A DNA stretch of 64,000 nucleotides from Pseudomonadota bacterium (GTDB taxonomy: Bacteria > Verrucomicrobiota > Verrucomicrobiia > Limisphaerales > SXTU01), in the NCBI GenBank assembly GCA_009922615.1, contig RFVF01000001.1, positions 62,001 through 126,000 on the forward strand, read 5' to 3'. Position 1 is the first letter of the stretch; every line of letters begins with the position of its first letter. Shown here piece by piece: positions 46,475-54,222 of this stretch. The notes beneath the pieces are model-generated. The model was not told the DNA's origin, searched no databases, and saw only the letters and a list, made by a program, of their open reading frames with translations. The translations under genes were made by a program, and so were the position numbers.

Positions 46475-47365
46475 TTGCTCACCGTTGCCGCGTGGCTGCT
46501 GGTTTCTCAAGGAGTTATTCTGGCAGTGGATGAACCGAGGTCTGCCAAGTCCGATGCCGATTCTGACGGGATCCGCCTGCTGGCCGACGTGTCATACAAG
46601 CAGGGTGCCGTGCTCACCGAGTATGAACAGACGCGTTGCAAACTGGACGTGTATCTGCCGAAGCAGGGAAAGAACTTCGCCACGCTGGTCTGGTTTCACG
46701 GTGGCGGCCTGAAGACTGGCGACAAGCGGAAATCGAGGGAGGATTCAGTGCAGACGGAGGCCATCTCGCGCAGCTTGGCCAAGGGTGGTATCGCCGTGGT
46801 ATCGGTGAATTATCGCCTGAGTCCCAAGGCTACTTTTCCGGCTTATATCGAAGATGCCGCTGCCGCCGTGGCGTGGGCCCGGAACCATATCGCCGAGCAC
46901 GGCGGTGATGCCAAGAAGCTCTTCATCGGCGGCCATTCGGCGGGTGGTTACCTCACGCTCATGCTGGGCATGGATACCCACTACTTGATCGCTGTGGGAC
47001 TGAATCCAACAGACATCGCCGGGCTCATTCCGGTGAGCGGCCAGGTCATGACCCACTACACGGTGCTGGGTGAACGCGGCCTTGGGCGGTTCAACGTGAT
47101 GGCGGACAACGCGGCCCCCGTTCATTTCGTCCGAGCTGAAACGCCGCCGTTTCTCGTGCTCTACGCCGACCACGACATGGCGGCCCGCGCGGAGGAGAAC
47201 GCCTACTTCGTCGCGCTGATGAAGGGGGCCGGCAATAAATCCATCAACGGCCATATGATTGAAAATCGAACTCACGGGAGCATCGCGGGAAAGATCGTTG
47301 ATGAAGGTGATGCCGTACGAACGGCGATTCTGGACTTCATTCGCACAGTGAGCCAAAGGCGCTGA
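46475..47365 (+). CDS. Exported alpha/beta hydrolase (esterase, BD-FAE type)
   Basis: This roughly 296-residue hydrolase has a short signal peptide ('LTVAAWLLVSQGVILAV'). Its oxyanion-hole motif is 'LVWFHGGGLKTGD', nucleophile 'FIGGHSAGGYLTLML', then 'LVLYADHDM' and histidine in 'ENRTHGSI'. The set is typical of carboxylesterases acting on small esters or acetylated sugars. The TTG at 46475 is the only start that fits the frame here, so the exact N-terminus is uncertain. The next gene is unrelated. Confidence 0.82.
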   Translation: MLTVAAWLLVSQGVILAVDEPRSAKSDADSDGIRLLADVSYKQGAVLTEYEQTRCKLDVYLPKQGKNFATLVWFHGGGLKTGDKRKSREDSVQTEAISRSLAKGGIAVVSVNYRLSPKATFPAYIEDAAAAVAWARNHIAEHGGDAKKLFIGGHSAGGYLTLMLGMDTHYLIAVGLNPTDIAGLIPVSGQVMTHYTVLGERGLGRFNVMADNAAPVHFVRAETPPFLVLYADHDMAARAEENAYFVALMKGAGNKSINGHMIENRTHGSIAGKIVDEGDAVRTAILDFIRTVSQRR

Positions 47366-47458
47366 CTTGCGTGCCTCCGAGTTGGGATGTGACGGCTGGT
47401 GGATTGTTGCTTGCCAGCCCCGAAGCCGTCCGGCTTACTTCGCCGGAATTTTTGCGCC

Positions 47459-49261
47459 ATGCCCATCTCCGCTGAACAACTGAACAAAGCCAAGTCACTC
47501 GGCTTTTCCGACCGCCAAATCGCTCATCTCACCAGCTCCACCGAGGACGCCGTCCGCGCGGAGCGTAAGCGCCTTGGTCTTGTGCCCAGCTACCGGCTCG
47601 TGGACACCTGCGCGGCCGAGTTCGAGGCTTACACGCCGTATTATTATTCGACCTACGACCGTGGCGATGACGAGGTGAAGGGCAACACGGCGAAGAAGGT
47701 GATGATTCTCGGTGGCGGCCCGAACCGCATCGGCCAGGGCATCGAGTTCGATTACTGCTGCGTCCACGCGGCGTTTGCGCTCAAGGAAGACGGCTTCGAG
47801 ACCATCATGGTGAACTCGAACCCGGAGACCGTTTCCACCGACTACGACACGTCGGACAAGCTCTTCTTCGAGCCGCTGACGCTCGAGGACGTGCTGCACA
47901 TCTACGAACGGGAGAAGTGCTGGGGCGCCATCGCGCAGTTTGGCGGCCAGACGCCGCTGAATCTTGCGCTCGGCTTGCAGAAGAACGGCGTCAACATCAT
48001 CGGCACCAGCCCGCAGAGCATCGAAGTGGCCGAGGACCGCAAGCTGTTCGCGGCGATGTTGGACAAGCTCCAGATTCCGCAGCCGCCCAATGGCACGGCC
48101 ACGACCGTCGAGGAAGCCCTCGTCATTGCCAAGCGGCTGACTTACCCCGTGCTCGTGCGGCCGTCATTCGTGCTCGGCGGGCGCGCGATGCAAATCGTCT
48201 TCTCCGAGCAGGAGCTGCGCGATTACTTCCACCACAACGCCGCGCTGGAAATCTCCGCCGGTCGCCCCGTGCTCGTGGACAAGTTCCTCGAAGACGCGAC
48301 CGAAGTGGACGTGGATTGCATCACGGACTGCGGCCAGTTCCCGAACCCGGCGGATGGCACCATCGTCATCGGCGGGATGCTGGAACACATCGAGTTCGCG
48401 GGCGTCCACTCCGGCGACGCCGCGATGGTCCTGCCGCCGCACACGCTCTCGCAGTCTGTCATCGAAACCATCCGCCGTTACACGCACGCGATGGCGCGCG
48501 AGCTGCGCGTCATCGGCCTGATGAACGTGCAATACGCCGTGAAGGGCGAGACGGTCTATGTGCTGGAAGTGAACCCGCGTGCCAGCCGTACGGTGCCTTT
48601 CGTCAGCAAGTCCATCGGCAAGCCGCTCGCCAAACTCGCCGCGAAGGTGATGGCGGGGAAGACACTGAAGGAACTCGGCTTCACCGAGGAAATCTGGACG
48701 AAGTATTGGGCGGTGAAGGAATCGGTCTTCCCGTTCAACAAGTTCCACGGGCAGGACATTCTCCTCTCGCCGGAGATGCGTTCCACCGGCGAAGTCATGG
48801 GCCTGGACACCGACCTCGGCGTGGCTTACGCGAAGTCGCAGATGGCCGCGAACTCGCCGCTGCCGCTCAAGGGCAAGGTCTTTATCAGTGTCAGTGACGC
48901 GCACAAGGGATATGTCGCGGAAGTGGCGAAACAGTTTTCCGATCTGGGCTTTGAACTGATTGCAACCGGTGGCACGGCCACCGTGCTGGAAAAAGCGGGA
49001 TTGAAAGTGCAGCGGATTTACAAGCTCGCCGAGGGCCGACCCAACGCGATTGACCTGCTCAAGAACAAGGAAATCCAGCTCGTCATCAACACCCCCGCCG
49101 GCCAGTCCCCGCGCGCGGATGAAATTAAAATCCGCACGACCGCCGTTTACACCGGCACGCCCATCATGACGACGCTCTCCGGCGCACGCGCCGCCGCCCT
49201 CGGCATCGCCGCGCTGAAGAAGAGCGGCTACGCGGTTCGCACGGTGCAGGAGTATCACTGA
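47459..49261 (+). CDS. carB: Carbamoyl-phosphate synthase large subunit, C-terminal half only
   Basis: This 600-residue protein starts in the oligomerisation domain ('LNKAKSLGFSDRQIAHLTSS', 'VDTCAAEFEAYTPYYYSTY'). It continues through the second ATP-grasp unit ('KKVMILGGGPNRIGQGIEFDY', 'VLVRPSFVLGGRAMQIVF', 'NVQYAVKGETVYVLEVNPRASRTVPFVSK' in part) and ends with the MGS allosteric domain. The first synthetase half, about 430 residues with its own ATP-grasp, is missing. The ATG at 47459 sits exactly at the domain boundary and no remnant of the first half is upstream. This fits a split carB, as in Aquifex and some archaea, with the other half elsewhere. A truncation is the alternative. Confidence 0.9.
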   Translation: MPISAEQLNKAKSLGFSDRQIAHLTSSTEDAVRAERKRLGLVPSYRLVDTCAAEFEAYTPYYYSTYDRGDDEVKGNTAKKVMILGGGPNRIGQGIEFDYCCVHAAFALKEDGFETIMVNSNPETVSTDYDTSDKLFFEPLTLEDVLHIYEREKCWGAIAQFGGQTPLNLALGLQKNGVNIIGTSPQSIEVAEDRKLFAAMLDKLQIPQPPNGTATTVEEALVIAKRLTYPVLVRPSFVLGGRAMQIVFSEQELRDYFHHNAALEISAGRPVLVDKFLEDATEVDVDCITDCGQFPNPADGTIVIGGMLEHIEFAGVHSGDAAMVLPPHTLSQSVIETIRRYTHAMARELRVIGLMNVQYAVKGETVYVLEVNPRASRTVPFVSKSIGKPLAKLAAKVMAGKTLKELGFTEEIWTKYWAVKESVFPFNKFHGQDILLSPEMRSTGEVMGLDTDLGVAYAKSQMAANSPLPLKGKVFISVSDAHKGYVAEVAKQFSDLGFELIATGGTATVLEKAGLKVQRIYKLAEGRPNAIDLLKNKEIQLVINTPAGQSPRADEIKIRTTAVYTGTPIMTTLSGARAAALGIAALKKSGYAVRTVQEYH

Positions 49262-49349
49262 CGGCGTTTTTAGGCGGGCGTCACCTTCGCTTGCTCGCGC
49301 CGCCTCGGGGAGCATCTCAATGCTTTTGCCGATGCTCTCATTGATTCAT

Positions 49350-49378
49350 TTGATTTCCCCACCTTGGGGCACGATGAT
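49350..49378 (+). promoter_or_regulatory. Possible sigma-70 promoter of the glycine-zipper gene
   Basis: TTGATT (49350) and GATGAT (49373) are separated by 17 bp. The spacer contains a small palindrome around ccccaccttgggg. The start codon is 55 bp downstream. Each hexamer matches consensus at four of six positions, so this is only moderate support. Confidence 0.35.
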
Positions 49379-49432
49379 ACGTATGCACACGAATACGACG
49401 GCTGTGTGGCTGTCCAAACGAAAGACGCCAAT

Positions 49433-50086
49433 ATGAAAAAGCTGCTGATCCTCGGAGTTGCCCTTACGACCGTGTTGCCCATGCAGGCACAAATCCTCAA
49501 TGGCAGTTCGCTGGGAACGGCCGTGCTCGGAGGGGTGCTGGGTGGCGTAATCGGACACAACAACGGACATCGGACCGCCGAAGGGGCTGCCATCGGCGCG
49601 GGGGCGGGCTTGTTGCTTGGCGCATTGGCCAACGATTACCAGCGTCAGTCCAGCTATCCGGTCTACTCCTCCAGTCCGACCTATTACAGCGGGAATCCGT
49701 ATCCTTACACCACGTCGGGTGCGCTCATTGGCGGCATCGCCGGCGGCGTGATCGGACACAACAGCGGCCATCGGACGGCGGAGGGCGTGGCCATCGGCGT
49801 CGCTTCAGGTGCCCTACTAGGCGCGGTGGCAGACAGCAGCTTGCGGCAGCCTGCGACCACCTACTACGCAGCTCCGTCCTATTACTCGCGTTCGCCTTAC
49901 TACCCATACCCCTATCACCATCACCGCTTGGTGGCTCCAGTCATTGTGACCACGACCCCGGTTGTGAGTGCGCTGGTAACGACTCCCCAGCCAGTCGTCG
50001 CGCCCGTCCAGCCGCAGACTGTGATCATCAACAACTACTACGGGGGCAGCACTGGTGGTTCAGCCAACGCGTTGTTCGGTCGCTAG
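49433..50086 (+). CDS. Secreted glycine-zipper protein with a tandem internal repeat
   Basis: From ATG 49433 the product has 217 residues with a signal peptide ('MKKLLILGVALTTVLPMQAQ'). Two glycine-zipper units of some 33 residues follow, 'GGVLGGVIGHNNGHRTAEG' and 'GGIAGGVIGHNSGHRTAEG', clearly duplicated. A Tyr/Pro/Ser-rich segment and a Val/Thr/Pro-rich tail follow. Such 2TM glycine zippers insert in membranes, often the outer membrane. Role unknown. The track start at 49364 is too early. Confidence 0.82.
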   Translation: MKKLLILGVALTTVLPMQAQILNGSSLGTAVLGGVLGGVIGHNNGHRTAEGAAIGAGAGLLLGALANDYQRQSSYPVYSSSPTYYSGNPYPYTTSGALIGGIAGGVIGHNSGHRTAEGVAIGVASGALLGAVADSSLRQPATTYYAAPSYYSRSPYYPYPYHHHRLVAPVIVTTTPVVSALVTTPQPVVAPVQPQTVIINNYYGGSTGGSANALFGR

Positions 50087-50138
50087 CCTAACCTCCTTGT
50101 TGCATCCGGAAGTGAATCTCCGCACGCTCCCCACGCAT

Positions 50139-50765
50139 ATGAAAATAGAAAATTGCCGTTTGAACTTCTCCCTCGCCTTGGCTGCCAGCCTGTTGGCTGG
50201 CTGCGCCACTGGCGTGCAAAACCCGAGCGGTGTCTCCGTCACCGAGATGCGCCCGGACGAACGCGGCTTCGTCGCTGGCACCGGCGTCGAGTCTCAAGAC
50301 CTCGTGCGCGTGGCCGACAAAATGGCGCGCGGCATCGTGGGCATCCCGCAAGTCCTCCGCGCGCAGGGCACTCCGCGCGTCGTGCTCGACCCCGTGGTGA
50401 ACGAGACGCGTTTCCCCATCAACAAGGACATCTTCCTCACCCGCATCCGTGCGCAGCTTAACTCACAGGCCGCCGGCAAGGTCATCTTTCTCGCCCGCGA
50501 CCGCATGACCGCCCTCGAACGAGAGCGTGACCTCAAGCGCTCCGGTCAGGTCACCAGCGGCAGCGACCCGAACGTCGTCGAGTTCAAGGGCGCGGACTTC
50601 TTCCTCACCGGCAAACTCTCCAGCCTCACCACGCGCTCCTCGAAGGGCGTGAGCGACTACGTGCTCTACACCTTCCAACTCATTGACGCGCGCACCAGCG
50701 ACATCATCTGGGAAGGCTTCGAGGAGATTAAGAAGCAGGGGCTGGAGGACGCGGTGTATCGTTAG
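50139..50765 (+). CDS. LpoB-family lipoprotein (penicillin-binding protein activator)
   Basis: From ATG 50139 this 208-residue lipoprotein has lipobox 'LLAGCATG' (Cys22). The mature part matches the LpoB/PF13036 pattern ('PRVVLDPVVNETRFPINKDIFLTRIRAQLNS' in part, 'FKGADFFLTGKLSSL', 'YTFQLIDARTSDIIWEGFEEIKK'). In E. coli LpoB is an outer-membrane lipoprotein that activates PBP1B. The genes for a TPR-type lipoprotein and a YcfL-like lipoprotein follow, a grouping seen in other Gram-negatives (ycfL-lpoB). Confidence 0.88.
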   Translation: MKIENCRLNFSLALAASLLAGCATGVQNPSGVSVTEMRPDERGFVAGTGVESQDLVRVADKMARGIVGIPQVLRAQGTPRVVLDPVVNETRFPINKDIFLTRIRAQLNSQAAGKVIFLARDRMTALERERDLKRSGQVTSGSDPNVVEFKGADFFLTGKLSSLTTRSSKGVSDYVLYTFQLIDARTSDIIWEGFEEIKKQGLEDAVYR

Positions 50766-50775
50766 GCCGTGGAGC

Positions 50776-50791
50776 GCGGACTTCAGTCCGC
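50776..50791. repeat. Short hairpin between the LpoB and TPR lipoprotein genes
   Basis: gcggacttcagtccgc is a near-perfect inverted repeat (7-bp arms, TC centre) 10 bp after the LpoB-family stop. It has no T-run. It may be a REP-like element or a weak terminator. Confidence 0.5.
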
Positions 50792-50860
50792 TTCAACATC
50801 CGTATGTCCAAAGTGCTTCCCACTCAGCGCAACGGCGACTTTCTGTTCGTGGAGAGTTTC

Positions 50861-52030
50861 GTGCTGAAGCCAACTAAAGCCCGCGCTCTGCTAGCGTTGT
50901 GGTTTCCCGTCGCGATGTTGGCCTTCTCCACCGGTTGCGCCACCTACTCCGATGGCCCCGTCGCCAACTCCACTTCTTCCGCCGCACCAGCCACCCCCGC
51001 CGTCCCCCGCCGCGACCAAGTCCTCTGGAACTACCGCAATGCCGCCCTGGCCATGCGTGCGGGCCGTTTCGACCAGGCCAAGACCGAACTTGAGGAAGCA
51101 CTCTCCCGCCTCGGCGGCATTTACGGTCCCGATAAAGCCGCCGCCAGCGCCCGCCGCCTGTTCAATGAGGAGTCCAAAAAGAACTTCATCGGCGAGCCTT
51201 ACGAGCGCGTGATGGCCTACTTCTATCGCGGTATTCTCTACTGGATGGACGGTGAGCCTGACAACGCTCGTGCCTGCTTTCGCACCGGCCAGCTCCTCGA
51301 CAGCGATACCGAAAATAAAACCTACGCCGGCGACTGGTCGCTGCTTGATTACCTCGACGGCCTCGCCTCCGTGAAGCTCGCAGCCGACGGCTCCGACGCC
51401 TTCGCCCGCGCCCAGACCCACACGCGCGCCACACCGCTCCCGCCCTACGCCCCGCGTGCTAACGTCCTTTTTTTCATTGAGTATGGCAACGGGCCATTGA
51501 AATACGCCGCCGGTCAATATCGTGAGCAGCTTCGCTTCCGTGAGGGCCATCCCGGCACGAAGACGGCCCTCGTTCGCGTCGCGGGGCAGGCCTGGCCGGC
51601 GCCTCCCTACGACGACCTGTATTTTCAAGCCTCCACGCGTGGCGGCCGCGTCATGGACTACATCCTCGCTGGCAAAGCGCAGTTCAAGGGCGCGGCGAAC
51701 TCCGTCGGCGACGCCGCCATCATCAGCGGTGCCGTGCTCGCCAACACCCAGCAACGCCGCCACAACGCCGGTGACGAAATCGGGGCCGGCCTCATGCTCT
51801 TCGGCCTCGCCAGCAAGCTCGTCTCCGCCGCCACCACTCCGACCGCCGACACACGCTGCTGGGACAACCTGCCGGGCTACCTTAGTTTCACCGCGATAGA
51901 GTTGCCGCCCGGCGAACACACCGCCGCCGTCGAATTTCAAAATGCTGCCGGCACAACCACCCGCGTGAAGACCGCCACCTTCACTGTGCAACCCGGCCGC
52001 GACACCGTCGTCTTTCTCAGCGACCACTGA
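50861..52030 (+). CDS. TPR-type lipoprotein (COG3014-like)
   Basis: This lipoprotein is about 389 residues. The track starts at 50804, but GTG 50861, with GGAGA 6 bp ahead, gives a compact lipoprotein signal ending 'AMLAFSTGCATYSD'. The next part is TPR-like ('YRNAALAMRAGRFDQAKTELEEAL', 'MAYFYRGILYWMDGEPDNARACFRTGQ'). The C-terminal half is a separate beta-rich domain ending 'LPPGEHTAAVEFQNAAGTT'. It resembles the COG3014 lipoproteins that accompany LpoB and YcfL. It probably sits in the outer membrane and takes part in wall synthesis control. Confidence 0.8.
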   Translation: MLKPTKARALLALWFPVAMLAFSTGCATYSDGPVANSTSSAAPATPAVPRRDQVLWNYRNAALAMRAGRFDQAKTELEEALSRLGGIYGPDKAAASARRLFNEESKKNFIGEPYERVMAYFYRGILYWMDGEPDNARACFRTGQLLDSDTENKTYAGDWSLLDYLDGLASVKLAADGSDAFARAQTHTRATPLPPYAPRANVLFFIEYGNGPLKYAAGQYREQLRFREGHPGTKTALVRVAGQAWPAPPYDDLYFQASTRGGRVMDYILAGKAQFKGAANSVGDAAIISGAVLANTQQRRHNAGDEIGAGLMLFGLASKLVSAATTPTADTRCWDNLPGYLSFTAIELPPGEHTAAVEFQNAAGTTTRVKTATFTVQPGRDTVVFLSDH

Positions 52031-52039
52031 GCCATGAAT

Positions 52040-52118
52040 TTTTGCCGCGAAAGAACGCGAAGAATGCAGAAGGGAAAAATCCTCTTTGTGCTCTCTGCGT
52101 CCATTCACGGCTAAAAAC
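52040..52118. repeat. Imperfect inverted repeat between two lipoprotein genes
   Basis: The left arm (about 52040-52072, gccgcgaaagaacgcgaag...) and right arm (about 52083-52118, ...tgcgtccattcacggcta) pair imperfectly over some 28 bp, with GCG/TGC units at 10-11-bp spacing. It fills the gap before the YcfL-like gene. It is a further example of the phased inverted repeat design. Confidence 0.6.
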
Positions 52119-52130
52119 AGAAATCAATCC

Positions 52131-52541
52131 ATGAAAACCATCCTCACCCTGTCCCTCCTCGCGGCGACGTTCGCCCTTACTGGCTGCCAGCACGGCGGCG
52201 CGTATGAAGCCCGCAACGCGCAGCGCTACGACCTCGAAAACAAGGCACCCTTCGCCCTGATGGACTCGATGGTGCAGCGCTCCGTGACCAGCTCCGGCAT
52301 CCAGAAGCAGACCTTGGAGGACGGCCGCCTGCGCGTCGTCGCCAACGTGCGCAACCGCGAGGCCCGCCGCATCCAGGTGCAGATTAGCTGCGTGTTCAAG
52401 GACGAGGGCGGCGCGGCCACCGGCGACGAAACCCCGTGGACCAACCTCATCCTCACCGAGAGCGCGCAGGAAGCCGTCGAGTTCGTCTCGATGAACAACA
52501 AGGCCAAGAACTTCACCATCCGCGTGCGGCAGGCGCATTGA
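52131..52541 (+). CDS. YcfL-like lipoprotein (DUF1425)
   Basis: From ATG 52131 this 136-residue lipoprotein has lipobox 'FALTGCQHGG'. The mature region 'DGRLRVVANVRNREARRIQVQISCVFKDEGG' followed by 'TPWTNLILTESAQEAVEFVSMNNKAKNFTIRVR' is typical of YcfL. In E. coli ycfL is next to lpoB, as here. The protein is expected on the inner face of the outer membrane. Its biochemical function is unknown. Confidence 0.82.
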   Translation: MKTILTLSLLAATFALTGCQHGGAYEARNAQRYDLENKAPFALMDSMVQRSVTSSGIQKQTLEDGRLRVVANVRNREARRIQVQISCVFKDEGGAATGDETPWTNLILTESAQEAVEFVSMNNKAKNFTIRVRQAH

Positions 52542-52571
52542 GTTGCGACTGCCATGACGCGGCTTGCGCAA

Positions 52572-52859
52572 ATGAAAAACCGGCGAAAGCGAGTCTTCCA
52601 ATGGCCAGCCAAGAACCATTGGATGGAAATGGCGACAACACTTGTGGTGTTGGTTTGCGCCGCACTCGTTCTGCATTTCGTGTTCAAGTGCCCTTGGCCT
52701 GTTGTGGGAGGGCTTGGAGTAGCGTTCTTCGTGGCAGCGGCATTGAACGTGTTTCTTGCTGAGTTCGAAAACGATTTGCCTGGTGGGTTCAACAACCCCC
52801 ACCCGACCAGGCCAACACCGGATTCCAGTTCGGACTCGCAAAATGAGCACTCAGCTTGA
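52572..52859 (+). CDS. Small membrane protein
   Basis: The frame opens at 52554; ATG 52572 ('MKNRRKRVFQWPAKNHW') is the better start by position and gives 95 residues. There are two adjacent hydrophobic helices ('MATTLVVLVCAALVLHFVF', 'PVVGGLGVAFFVAAALNVFLA') and a conserved-looking acidic/Pro tail ('EFENDLPGGFNNPHP'). I do not recognise a named family. Confidence 0.65.
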   Translation: MKNRRKRVFQWPAKNHWMEMATTLVVLVCAALVLHFVFKCPWPVVGGLGVAFFVAAALNVFLAEFENDLPGGFNNPHPTRPTPDSSSDSQNEHSA

Positions 52860-52972
52860 CACGAATCTTGCTTCCCCTCCGCTCATGCCGAGGTCGGCGT
52901 TTGCGCCTTCGCGAGCCATTTGATCCACAGCCAACAACGCTTTGACGGCTTCAACCAGCCGCCGTTCCAAAC

Positions 52973-53968
52973 ATGAAAACTACACTCCTCCTCACCGCCC
53001 TCGCCCTCCCGCTCGCCGCGTTCGGTCAGGCCAAAGCCCCTGCCGCGCCGCCTGCGAATGCCCCGGTGCCCGTCACCACCGCGCCCGCCGTGCCCGGCGC
53101 GACGCCCGGCACTTACGTGTATGAGCAGAAGCCCATCACCGGCTTGCCGCAGCTCATCACGCCGCAGCAGGCGCAGACCGTCATCGAGAAGTTCAAGGCC
53201 GCCTATCCCAAGCTCGGCAGCCCGCGCTTCCTCATCCACGTGAACCGCGACCTCGTGGACGAGAAGACCGGCGCGCGCCTCACCTCCCGCAACGAGCGCA
53301 CCGAGACCACGCGCACGACGATTGACTCCACCATCGCCGCGCCCCCCAACGCCGCGCAGCCCATCAACACCGTCACCATCAATGCTGGCGGCGCGGTCAC
53401 GTTGCCCGCCGGCACGCTGCAAAGCCAAGTTCCCCAAGGCCCCGGCAAAATCACCACCACCAACGAGCGTCAGACCCGCGACAACCGCTTCACCGACACC
53501 GCCCGCCCCGAGCCGACGCTCGCCGACAAGCAGACCGCCCGCGACGTCGAGCGCCTCTTCGGTCGCCCCTTGCGCTTGGGCGGCGCTTCGCTTGCCGACC
53601 AGCGCGTGGCCACGCAGCTCATTCCCAGCCGTTCACTCGACGAGATTCTCAAAGACACCAACGGCGAGGCCGCCCGCAAGGACCGCGAAGCCCTCGCGAA
53701 GGTTGCCGACGTGGCGCTCGAAGTCCTCATCTCCAGCCGCCAGCTCGTCATCCGAGAAGTCTCCGGCGACAAGGTCTATCAAGTCCCCGACATTCAGGTC
53801 AGCGCCATCCGCTTTAAAGACGCCGCCATCCTCGGCCAGGCCAGCGCCTCCGACATCCTCGGTCGTGACCGCTACGCCGGTCGCATCGTCACCACCTTCG
53901 ACGTGCGCGAAATCACCGAAGCCGTCGCCCTCGCCCTGATGGAGGACATGACGCTGACGGTGAAGTAA
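52973..53968 (+). CDS. Secreted hypothetical protein
   Basis: This 331-residue protein has a signal peptide ('MKTTLLLTALALPLAAFGQA') followed by a Pro/Ala-rich stretch. A first region ('YPKLGSPRFLIHVNRDLVDE') and a last region ('LEVLISSRQLVIREVSGDKVYQVPDIQVSAIRFKD' in part) resemble the alpha/beta repeats of periplasmic assembly lipoproteins such as LpoB/CsgG, but not well enough for a family call. It follows the LpoB cluster and may be part of the same envelope system. Confidence 0.7.
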   Translation: MKTTLLLTALALPLAAFGQAKAPAAPPANAPVPVTTAPAVPGATPGTYVYEQKPITGLPQLITPQQAQTVIEKFKAAYPKLGSPRFLIHVNRDLVDEKTGARLTSRNERTETTRTTIDSTIAAPPNAAQPINTVTINAGGAVTLPAGTLQSQVPQGPGKITTTNERQTRDNRFTDTARPEPTLADKQTARDVERLFGRPLRLGGASLADQRVATQLIPSRSLDEILKDTNGEAARKDREALAKVADVALEVLISSRQLVIREVSGDKVYQVPDIQVSAIRFKDAAILGQASASDILGRDRYAGRIVTTFDVREITEAVALALMEDMTLTVK

Positions 53969-54222
53969 GCGCCAGAGCTCTGCCCATGAATCTGTCTGGC
54001 GTCGCTGGGCGAGGCTTCGGCAAACCAATCGGGGGACGAAGTCGCGCGCCGCGCTGCCCTATTGGATTCAGGGGCTAAATCGCGATTCCACGTTGCTAGG
54101 CAAGGCCTGCTGGCGGGTTCCGTTCGTTCCCCGGGACTGCTGTCAGGGTGGTGACTGTGCAAAAATTCGCCACACTTCCCGCCTTGTAACACTCCGGCCT
54201 CCCCCACAGTCTTTTGCCCTGC
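53969..54222. other. Intergenic region upstream of the RND efflux operon
   Basis: About 250 bp without a supported gene. It contains a small palindrome (cagagctctg near 53975) and otherwise no repeat of the kinds seen elsewhere. The promoter of the efflux operon should be here, but I see no pair of hexamers I would defend. Confidence 0.4.
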
